Assembly: GCA_026388075.1 (NCBI GenBank)
Contig: JAPLKN010000149.1
Coordinates: forward strand, 1-33,789
Direction of reading: 5' to 3'
DNA: 33,789 bases
Origin: Elusimicrobiota bacterium
GTDB lineage: Bacteria; Elusimicrobiota; Endomicrobiia; Endomicrobiales; JAPLKN01
Both the position numbers and the translations under genes were made by a program. Positions 13,501-25,500 of this stretch are shown piece after piece. Numbering within the stretch: the first letter of the stretch is position 1; each line of letters begins with the position of its first letter. The notes beneath the pieces are model-generated. The model did not search any database, had not been told where the DNA came from, and saw nothing but the letters and a program-made list of their open reading frames with translations.

Positions 13501-16500
13501 TATTAAGATATTAGAAGGGCAAAATCTTACCGAAGTTCTCATGGTGCTGGCCGAAGCCAATCCCGGTTTGAGCCTGGAAGAACTAAACCGCCGTATAGCT
13601 GAATTTCGGCTCGGACAATCGGGCAGTGAGGAACAACAAAAACCCGAAGAGACAACAGAAAACATTCCGTTTTCATATATGCAGGCGTTGCTATCGTACT
13701 TTGCACACAACGACATAAAAGCGTTGCCTGAATCGGCAAAGGAAGTACTCATAGCGATATTTAAGAGGTTGTATTTTTCTCACTATGGAAAAACCCAGTT
13801 AGCCGGCAAAGAACAGGATATGGATGATGTTAAAAAGAATCTTGAAGATTCGTTTGAAAAACTTAAATCATCATTAAAAACGACATTTTTTGAAAAATTT
13901 ATTGAAGAAGTAAAGAGCCAGATTATTGACGAAATAGTAGAAGCGTTGTCATATCAGCCGGAACATATATCTAGCATGCTTTACCCGCATCAGCGGTATG
14001 CGGCGTGGTTCATGCGCTATGGGAACGAAAGGCACAAAAATATTGATGTATTTGGCTCGGTCAATGCTTATGACACACGGCTAGGAAAAACCATTTCCAC
14101 CTATGCGGCAATTCGTCCGGAAGACAAATGGAAATCTATAATTATCGTGCCTAAAGTTGTTATAGACACTTGGATTACTCAATATTTGCTTCATGAAGCG
14201 GAGGAAAAGTCCCAGAAACTTGTTATTTTGCGAGGTACTTGGGCAGAGAAATTAAGACTGATATCAGAAAATATGAAAAATGAAGATGGGGTAATCTTTT
14301 TGGCTAGCATGCAGGATATCCGCAAGTGGAATAAGGATGACTTGCGTTTTCAGCTTCTTCAAAAGAAATTAGACCTATGCGTAGTTGATGAAGGCCAGGG
14401 GATAGAAAACTACCGCGGGGAGGGAAAACGAAGCAGTTATCAAGCACGCATAGTCCGCAGGCTTAAAGCAAAAAGATCCTGGATATTATCTGCTACACCT
14501 TTTACCAATCACCCGTTACAGTTATTTTCTTTATTTAATTTGCTTTTCACAAATCCTGGCAGCGGCGAAACAAAAACTGATTATATTTCATACCCAGCAT
14601 TTAAGGCGCTTTACGTTGAAAATCCTATACTATTTCTCAATAGTTTGCACCAAAAGTTTGCAGCAATCAGCATCCGATTGACAAAGGAGGAGCTCGGCGA
14701 TTTATATAAGAACAAAAGACTGTCCGAGATCAAAGAAGGAAACGGGCGTTTTAAGGTGTCCAGCGATCAGGTAAAGATTTTGCTGCAATATCTGCAAGAT
14801 CCAAAAGGGTATCTGCGCGAGTATCACAAGAGGGTGGGGAAAAACGTTGAAGAGGAAAAAGAACTTCGTAAACCTTCTTTGATAAATCAAATGATACTGG
14901 ATTTTGCGATGATTGACCCGACGTTATTGGGGGAAGAACCAGGAACGAATTACTGGGACGCAATGGATGAAATAGTTAATAATCGCAAAGGGAAAAAAGG
15001 GATAATCTTTGCCCGAAATACTGTGCTCATGGATAAAATTGAAGAGCGTTATAAACAACAAGGCCGAAAGATACTTAGAATAGACGGGGGTGTAAAAGGC
15101 GACGCGAAATGGCCTGATGGAAAAACTGTATTTTATCGCTCCGTAAAAAATAAGATCGTGATAGTTCCTGAAGGCCACGAACAGCCCAGGGATCAGAAAA
15201 TGTCGCTTAAAGAATTCCGCCGGTTTCATTTTCAGGAAGATCCGGATGTAGACTTGATATTAATAAATGTAAGTGTAGGAATTGGTTTGGATCTAAGCTC
15301 CGCCGAATGGGTCTTGTTTTCCCAGTTGCCGATTCACTACGTTCAATATAAGCAAAATTCGGACCGGTCGCTAGGGTTTGCAAAGGAAGGCAAATCCAAT
15401 GAGGTTGAAGAATTATTTATGATGCCCGAGTATCCTCCCGATCTTATTAAATTACTAAAATTGCCCGAAAAATTTGCTGAGGAATTCAAAAAGGGCACCC
15501 CCCAAGAACAATATTTCAAAGAAATAATGGGCAGGCAAAAGACTAATTTTGAACTTGTAGTGGATGGTGTTCTGCCTGAAGAAAAAGTGAATCTAGAAGA
15601 ATTTGCGGCAAAAAGCGTATTGAAACTTCTAGACATTGAAGGCTTGCCTCGTATTTTTACGAAACGGGATACAGATATAATCGCGGCATCTAATTTATAT
15701 CCTCTTTATGCCATGATAGAAGAAAACGAAGCAATAAAGCCTGAAGAAAAACCAGCGGTTTTATTGTCATTAGCAAAGATAGTCCAGCATTTTGCAAACA
15801 GCGATCAGTCAAGCAGGGAATTGATTGACGCGGTAAATAAGATTCTTTCAAAAAGTTCGTGGGCGGGCAACAACGATTCTTTTTGGATAGAAGGATTATT
15901 TGATCTGCATAACATATACTTTCGCGACAAGTTGACCCTGATTGTTCCAAAACTTTTGCGCTTATTAGATGAAAAAAATCTAAACATTAATGCCCTCATT
16001 GAACGCGGCCCTCCGGAACTCAAAACCCTTTCAATAAAATATCCGAGATTCGTAGTTCCATTTATTTTGATAACACGGTTGTGGGATTCAGAAATCCAAG
16101 AAGATTCGCAAAACCTTTCCCCAAATCACCCCGGCGCCACAGTTCTTATAAACATCCTTAAAGACTGCCTCCAAACCAAAGAATCTAAACTGCCAGTAAC
16201 CAACCTTATGATACCGCTGATCAACATTTTTGAGTTTGATGATATTTCTTTCCTAGATTTTGTCTCAAACATTAATTTTGAAGGTGTTCCTATAGAAGAT
16301 ATTATTCCTCTTTTTGAAAAACTTGCAATTTTAAAAACGGCCGATAAACAGATATTTCAAAACTTTTTGACATCTTTCAAAAAAACAGCTTTGCCATCAT
16401 TTGATGAAATTTCTTCTTCCGTTGAACAAACGCTTAAAGATCAAATTGTTGCCCTTTTTAACTTTTCTGATGCCGAAGATGTACAGGAAATAAAAGATAA

Positions 16501-19500
16501 AATCTCAGCGCTTGATACAAGAAGCCTGATGCTTTATTTGCAGGTTCTTGGAAAACTGAAATCTGCAACAAGAGAAGATGAGCTTCATCCGGGACAAATA
16601 GAAAAAGAACATATACCGTTATTCAAAAAAATAGTATACCACATTGTCAAAGGCGACTTTCTTGCCTGGCGCAACGAACAAAACTTTGATCTTACGGGCA
16701 ATGAAATTGAATACCTTAAAGATAATCCGGAATTCTGGAAAGCTTTTACTAGAGAGGAAACTTTTAATCTTGGCACTGTTAAAGTGCAAAATAAAGTTGA
16801 CCCGGAAAAACTTTACGATGCTTTAAACCAGGCTATTGATTGTTTTGAAGATAAAGAAACGATAGCCGAAGCTTTCGGCGATGAACTGGCTGAAACTATT
16901 TCTGCTGACATCAAAAACCCCGAAGAAGCCCTCGCTGAACTTGAACAAGAAAAAGAAACCCTTGTTGCTCAACTAAATTCTCTTGACCCCAGAGTTCCTG
17001 AAAGAAGCCTTGTTGAAGAAGAACTTCATAAGATCAACTTACGGATTGCCATTCTTGGCTTTTATATTGAGCTGCAAAAAAAATCTCCTGATCTCAGAAA
17101 TATCAACAATCTCATAGATAGAATCCTCTATGTAACAAAAGATATCGCTTATAATATGTCAACTACTCTCTATAACCTTAAATCAATAGCTTTACAAAAG
17201 GAAGTAATTTTCAAAAATGTTGAAATCCAGCTTACCGCTGATCCCGACCTCATTCTTCAACGAGGCATGTTTAACCCGGACATGGTAAATTGTTTTAATT
17301 TGTCCTCTAAGGCAAGACAGGTTGCATGTTTAGATGATGATCTTGCTTCACGAAATAAAATGCTTGCAATTGTTCGGGTTAACGGCAAAATACGTTCAGC
17401 TGCGATGGTTAAAGTTAGAAGGTTGGAAAATGGAGAACCTGTATTTTTAGTTAAAAGGCCTATTTTCAGAAAAGGCGGTTACGATTTTCAAAAAGAAATT
17501 ATTGATGTTTATAAAACCAAAGTCGAAAGCGAACCTGCACTTAGAAATACGGGCATAGCCGTATATCGTTCACAAAAAACTAAAGACCCCAGAATACAGA
17601 GGCTCTATTCCACGGGGGCCCGGGGGCCAACAGAATATTTTCAATCCCTTTTCGGCATTAGGGAAGGCTATCAGAAAAATACTGATGTCTACCATAACGC
17701 ATATGTACTTTTTGCTCCGTTAGAAAAACAAACTGTTGAATCATTGGACCAAAAAACAAAAAAAGATCACTTTAATTCCGCCGCTCTGATTCCGCGATAT
17801 GGCAAGCAGGTTCTGGCAAAACAGGAAGGGAAGAAAGGAATATCCCTTGAACAAGCTGCACAAAAAGAAGAAAACTTGTTTGCAAGGAATATTTTTATTG
17901 TTCTTGAAAGCATTCTCTCAATTGTCTGGTTTGCGGCAACTTCAACTCTGGGGCTTGTGCCTTGGATGCACATTGTGGTTTCACTGATTCTTGCACATTA
18001 TACTGCATTTTTAGCAAGCAACTTCTTATTCGTCATGGCTCACGGCATAAAATATTATCTGCGTAACGGCAAGGTGGTTGCTGAAGGGGAAACAAATTTC
18101 AAAGATAAACTATCGTTTGTACGAAAAGGTATAGGATTCCGTTTGTTTGGCCTCTTGCCGATTCCCATTATACCAGCATTAATCACGCCAATATTTTCAA
18201 CCCCTAGACACAAAAAATATAATGCTAAGCCCAATAATATGCTCGCGATGGCGGGGAAAAAAAGACCAATATTAAACGAAGAAGCTTTAAGCGGCCTTGA
18301 AGGCGAACTGCTTTTAAAAATTAAAGAAGCTGTCAATAAAGCTCCCCAACCCATCATAGATGCAATTAATGAGGCTGTTGAACTCCGAAAACAAGATAAT
18401 ATCGAAGCCTCCCTCACTTTAGTAAAAAAACTTTCCGAAGAAATAAAAACGAAAATAACTTTGGATGAAAATCAATTTTTCGGATATTATCTTTTCTTTA
18501 TTAATCTTTTTTCTCAAGGTCCCGGAGTTTATTCAGTATATGAACATAGCAGGGAATTGATGTTAAGAGATATTTTGAGCAAATTTCTTACTTTAGATCC
18601 TATAAAAGCTTTTGAGATTTTTCTAATTTTAGTAAGGAAGCCCATTTCTTCTGTAGGAGCCAGTTTTATACTGGATTTTATGAAAGGAAAAGACAATATA
18701 ATAGAAGGACTTATTAACGACGATGATTTAATAAAATTGCTTGAGCGGCCCGATATTGATAAAAATATCGGATATTACTTAATGTTTGCGAAAAGCTCAA
18801 ATCCAGAATTACTAAAACAAATTTTGGAAGACGAAAAGATCAAAGATGAGTTAAGGCTTTGGGCATTTAGTCATTTGAGTTTTTCTTTTTATCTAGATTT
18901 TGATCAGCTAATTGAGCTAAGTTTAAAAATGGCGCCTGTTGCCGAAAAAGAAATCGATCGCATTTTGCAGATAGAAGAGGGTACATGGCCAAAAAAACTT
19001 GCAGACGATATGCAATGGCTTCGCAATCAAAAGATTGTAACTTTTGCCGAAACAATTTTCCTTGCAAATAATTTTTGTTTTATCAAGCATCATTTTTCAC
19101 AAAAATTAACAGAAAGAAATCTTAGGAATCATTTAGCTTCAATTTTAGTTACAAGTATCGTTAAGGGACGTGGCGCTTTGCACGGAGCTTATCGCATTTT
19201 TCTTGGTGATGAAACTGTTTCAAACAGCACAAAAGAGAGTCTTTTACAGACTATCGTTCATGAAATGGACCATTTGACCCAAAAATATATTTTAAGCCTC
19301 AAGGTTTTCGGGAAACCTTCAAAAATAATGGACTGCAATAATGATCTGGTAAAAATTGAAACTTCATCAGATCTTGCTGTTTTTGAGTTTTCCAAAAGGT
19401 TCGGGATAGATATTGCTTCTTTCCTAAATGACCTTGATTACGAAGATAGTTTTAAAAGTTTGCAAAATACGGATTACTTTACGGAATCCCGGCATATCGC

Positions 19501-22500
19501 AGCCCGTGGTTTTCTGAATATGTTCATTGAATTGAACAAGGAAAACGGAACCGATATTGATTGGGCTAGATTTAGAAAAATATTCATGGAAAACGTGCTG
19601 AAAAATGATGAAAAAGATGATTTTGCAAAAGTTTGCCTTGCTTCCGTAGCAGTTTATTACGGCCTAAGTGAAAGCGACGCGGACTCTAGTTATAATGAAG
19701 CGCTCAAGTACAAAGAGGCTTCAAATGTGCAAAAAACGTTCTTTCAAATATTTGAAGGCGACAAAATAGAATTCAATAAGATATTTGTTCCGCCATTAGA
19801 AATTTTGAGAAAACTGATAAAAATCGCGAAGGATAAAGACGATGACTCTATGGCATTAATCCCGCCTCTTGCCAAATGGGTTCAAGGGAATCCCAAGCGC
19901 TTGCCTGCTGCCGTTGCCATTGAAGAACTGATCTATGGTTTTGCGCTTCAGCTTCTATTTGAGTTTCTGCTTTCTTTGATTCCTGGCATATCTTTGGTAT
20001 TAAATCCTATTGCCATTAAAGCAATTGCACTTATAATCAGCAGTTATATTTTCGGCGTTTCGCATCAAACTATATTCTACCGTGACAAAAAAGGCAACAT
20101 AATTGAAGGGAGGAAAGCAACACCATTTGACAAATATGTCCGATTTCCGATTCTTGGAATGATTTTTAGGATACTAAACATTATCCCGGGTCTTCCTATT
20201 GGTTCATTTCTTGCCTGGGCGTTTCCTTCCCATTTTATTTACGATTTTACCCCGAGAAATAATGCTAGCTCGACAGAAAAAGAAAAAACAAGAGCCCTAA
20301 AGCTTGAAGAAATTAAATTAGATATAAATGATGATGATATAAAACAAGCAGAGAAAGCATTTCAGCAAATTCTTTCGTTAACCCGCCCTGAAATACAATG
20401 GAGTCCGAAAAAATGGGAAACACAGGTAAAAACTGCAGAACTACTAATAAACGGACAGAAGAAAAAAGTTGCGTGGTGCCTTGCGGGAGGCGGAAAAACA
20501 TATGCATTTATCTTGTCTGCCTATCTGCTGCTTAAGCGGCGTGGTTTAACCGGCATAATTCACTTAACCGCAAACTCTGACCTTTCAAAAGAGAGTGCAG
20601 AAATCGCGCGAAGTTTTTTTGAACAAATCGGCGAACCGGAAATTGCCGCACGAATTGGCTTTGCGACTGCCGATGCTCACTTTGCCTGGAATCCTGAAAC
20701 CGAACAATTTGACAAAGTAGAAGACGATCTAAACAAGTTTTATTCCGAAAACGATATCATCTTTCAAACGATTGAACCTCAGGGCTGGGATCGAATGGCA
20801 GAAAAACTCTCGTCCAGCGCTCACAGGCCCATGCAAACCAAATATCAATACCTGCTGATCGATGAAGGCGATAACGTGTTGGGCGAAGACGACTATTTTG
20901 AAACATCAGGAGAAATCCTTCCAGACGCCAGCGCCCGTATAGACACCCAATTGATTGCCGATGACATAGCGCGCGCACTCATTAAGTCAGGCAACAAACG
21001 CTACTTCACAAAACGTGAGGACATAAAGAGGGTAAAACTTAATCTTTCCGGGATACGATATGCCTTGAACTCAAAAGGAAGCACTGGGAAAAAACGTTTT
21101 GATGAAGCAAAGAGTAAACTCCCCTGGCTTACAAAATCGTTGTTTGTATCATACGTCAATAAAGCCTTGACCGCGCACTTATGCATCAAACCGGGAATAG
21201 ACTATGAAATTGCGGGACGACGCATCATTATTACCGGAATCAAGCAGGGAGAAGGCAAAAGCAGGGTTCATTGGCCTGCGGGCCTTCAGCAGGCGGTACA
21301 AATAAAGGAAATGCGTAATCATGCGATTGATAAAATTGAGCCGGAGCGAATGAGTGCCGCGCATATCTTGGCTGCAAATCTTGTCTCCGAGTTTGGAGAC
21401 AGCGTCGGCATAGCGACCGCAACCCCGGATGAAGACCTGTTCAGCGGTATTTTTGGCCGTACAATGGAATTTGTTGATGAAGGGGGCGATGCCGCAAACC
21501 CGATGATTGTCGGCAAATACATTCATGAAACTGACAAAGAAAAACAGGAAGCCGGAATCTCTGATATATTGGATGCTGTTGAATTAGATGCATCGGCAAT
21601 AGTTAAAGTGGATTCTTCTCGGGACAGCGATCGCTTGCAAATACGGATACTCCGGACGTTTGCTTCACTGCCGAAAGAAAGTTCTTGGGCAAAGATTAAT
21701 CCCAAGATTTTTTCAGCAATCCAGGTTATAAACTCTCCCGAATATCAAAAGTTGTACCAGAAATTCAATGACGCTGAAAAGACCTGCAATGAAGATGAAA
21801 TTGCTAAGGCAGTTGAAACCATAATCAATAAAGTGAAAAAAGACGAGCATTTAAACAATCTGTTGTACGGGGATTCGGAGACCAAAACACCCGGACTTTT
21901 TATTCTTTTGGATGCGCGCACAGGAAACCTCGCAGACTTTTCTATTGATATCGGAAAAAAGGCCGGAGCAATCGGCATTGTTAACAATAGGGGAAGATCC
22001 GGTTTCACTCCGGTTTTAGACATTGCCAAAAGCATTGTGGCTATATCGCTGTGCGAAGAAAAGCATGAACAGGACGAGATACAATTCGGATGCCGGGCTG
22101 GACGAAACAAATCAAAGGGGTATGCGATTTTTCGTATGTGCAGAAACGGAAAACTGTTCAAGGAAAACGAACGCATCAGTTACGAGCCGCGGCAAATAAT
22201 TGAGAGCGAAATGAAAAAGAAAAAAACGGTGAGCCCCCGGCATATCAAAAAACTTGAAGAAATAATCAGCGCTCCTTTTAACGAACGGCTTTCCCCGGCT
22301 GACAAAGCATTTATCTGTAAGCACCTGCGAAATGAATCCAATCTTATTAGAGAAGAAGAAATAGAAGCCAGAATCGGCGACAGAACCGGCATAATGACAA
22401 CTATTGTAAAAAAGAAGGGTAATATTGAGCGGATAATTGAAAGACTGCGCCGTTTCAACAGCGCGCAGGATATTCTATCAAAGAAGATGCGTATTGAACG

Positions 22501-25500
22501 CGACAAACTTTTCCAGCAGAAACTTGACCAATATGTAAAGATAAAAGATGCACTAATTGAAGCTCCTGAATCAATTGTTAAAGGCGGCACCGGTTCTTTG
22601 GAAATAGCGCGTGAACAAGTTTTGCAAGCTGTGCATAATGAGTGGCTCTTGTTTGTTAAGGCAATGGCCGAAACTGAACGGAATATCCAGGATCAACTAT
22701 TTGAGCACGACTCGTTCATGTTTGCAGGATTTGATCCGCAGGCAGAATACATCCGAGACCTGAACCTGGCATTTGAAAATTTTGTTTCCAGAATAAAACC
22801 CAAAATAAAACAGGCATTTGAAAAAGAAGGGTTTACGGTCAAAGAAAAGTTTGATTTTATTCCCGAGGCGATGCCGAAAAAACAGCGTATTCTTTATTCG
22901 TTGTCAAGCAAATTGATGCTTATAGGCGTCGCAGTGATTCCCAGCGCGGCCATCATCTTTGGAGGCCTGGGAATATTAAAAGCGTTTACAGCCTTAGGCT
23001 GGATATTGCCGGCAACGCTGGGGCCTCTCGGACTTATCTTAGGCGCTCTCGCCATTATAATGATTATCTCTGCGGGGATTTTGAAACGGTTCTATATGGA
23101 CCGCATAGAATACGATAAAAAGATCGGCAAAGATCTTATTCTGTTTGACCGTGGCGAAAGAACGCATGAACAAATGTTAAAGGCCGGCATAGATTTCGTC
23201 TGGCTGGTTGCAAAACGGATGTCAACATTCATGCTGGCGGGAGCTATCGGTTCAATAATTATAGGCTTATCGCTTGGTATCGCCAGTATGCTCTACACCT
23301 CCCCTATCCTCGCCCTTATCGCCCTTGCCTTATTCGGAATCATGATAAAGAAAAGCGGACAATCACTTAAAGCAGTAAAAATTGTTCCTCAGGAAAAACA
23401 ACAAAGAATAGCTTTTGAAGTGATTGCCGGCATTCTTATTTCGGCGATAAGTATTTATGGATATGCGACTGCTTTATTGTTGGGGCTGCCATGGGGTATT
23501 CTTATCGGAGGGATACTGGCGCTTTTTTCAACTTTCGCCTTATTTGTGATACCCAAAAAGAAATTGAATGACGTGACTATCAGTAAAACTTTTTTGATAA
23601 GAAACATGAGCTTTGGCGCTGCCTCAGGATACGCGTTTTATTTCATTCTAAATGCTCTTTTGTTTCCGGGTTTCATGCTAGTGTCATATGTTGCTATCTT
23701 GAGCGTCATAGGTTTGGCAATAGGAGCAACTGCAATCGTTTCGCTTTATATGGTTACGATACGCCGGCCGATAGACGAACTTACCGGCAAAACGATGTTG
23801 AAAACCAAGCTTATTATCGGGAAGGATGTTTCCGGGGCGATACTTTCGAAATTATCGTTTGTGCCTGTTTTTATTATAGGTTTATTGGTAGCTATTTTTC
23901 TGGTAGAAATCGGCGTAATCTTCGGCATGATATCGCAACCTTTGTTGATAGGGCTGATAATCGCCATTCCCGTTGTGATAGCGGCAGCCGGCGTTCTTTC
24001 TCATGATTTTGCGTTGCAGCTCTTAGGCCTTTTTGCGCTTATGCCTGGGGTCGGTCAAGCATTTATTCCCGTTTTTGATTTTTCAAGACGTGCCGGCAAT
24101 CCGGCTGATGGATCGGTGCCGGGGCAAAATAACCCGTACAACACTTCTCCTTTGGGTCAGTTGACACCGGCAGATATGACCCAGGACGATCGGACCGCTC
24201 TGGCAGAAATCTGGAATTCATGGAAAAACGATGCGGATGTAATCTATGCTATCAATACTATTGAGAAATTAACCGGAACAGCCGATGAATTCACTGCGGG
24301 GGCAACACTGACGCAAAACCAAGAGAATATTCTGTTTCAAATTGTTACCGCGCTCAATCCGGAAGGCAATACTCAAGGGTTAACCATATATATTGGGAAT
24401 CCGACAGAAATAGAGAATTTAAGAAAAGATGTGGTTGGAGTTTGTAACCTCCGTTGGGGGCTGAATCAGTGTGAGCAGGTATTCGGCGGCTGCATCTCAG
24501 TTTTTAACGCACAATTTGAAATTCTAAAAGGCCATCCTTTGGATACAACATCAGCGCTGGATTCAACTCAGATTACATTTTTTAATCAACTGCTCCATAC
24601 CTCCCTTTACCCCAACAGTGATGGACATTCCATAGATTATTATAATCCGCAGACTATTACCCCAAACCTTACTAACCCTCGTAATCCGTATCTCTATTGT
24701 AAAGAAGTGGTAAACATTTCGAGTCTCCTTATTGACTATGCTAACCAATATATAACTATTGGACAATACTCAATACCTTATTTCGATGCTGTAAATTACG
24801 CGACCGGAGCCTATTGGGCTTACGATTATAACGCTCTCTATGTTTCGGATCTGCATATGATGTATAAGTATTTTTATGTTGACAATAATATTGGATTTAA
24901 TAAATCAGCATTTGAAACTTTGATGTATACCGCTGCTCAGGATTTTATAAATAGCGGCCAGGCACAGGTAGACCATGATATAACGGACGCATATCATAAT
25001 AATCCGTTAATCAAGGCATTTATTGATGCTCTCATCCCCAATATGAACTTAGGACATAATGCAGTTATAGATATGTTGTACCGAAAATATAACTTGAGCT
25101 TGGACGACATTACTCGGCTAGCAACGCTTTACGATTATATTAAAAACAATTCAGATATATATTCGTTTGTTTCGCGATTTAGTGAACTTAACGGAAATAA
25201 TTTTGCTGATTCTTCAACCACCATTACGCTTGCCGGATTTAACCTTTTGATAATCATCTCCAATGATGAAAATCAGGGTACGGCCGGGCGACGGCCGATC
25301 AGTGAAGTCATAAACGATCTGCGTTCAATTGAACTGCTGGAACAAGCGCTTGGCGCCAATATGCAGTACTATAATGTTTTGTTCGGTACAAATTATTCAT
25401 CCGGCGGGACAGTTATTCTTGGCGAACGACAAAGTCTTTACGCATTTATCAACTCTTCTTGGGCTTCAGCGCGGACATATATAAACGCAAGTGATGTAAA

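Noticed and set aside
13961-15450. Type I or III restriction helicase subunit
   Set aside because: Motif spelling (LYPHQ, DTRLGKT, SATPFTN, GIGLDLSSA) fits SNF2 better, and there are no nuclease or methyltransferase motifs nearby.
21179-22590. Cluster of minus-strand ORFs of 60-143 residues
   Set aside because: They lie opposite the SecA-like motor motifs, which are clearly conserved on the + strand; overlapping shadow frames.
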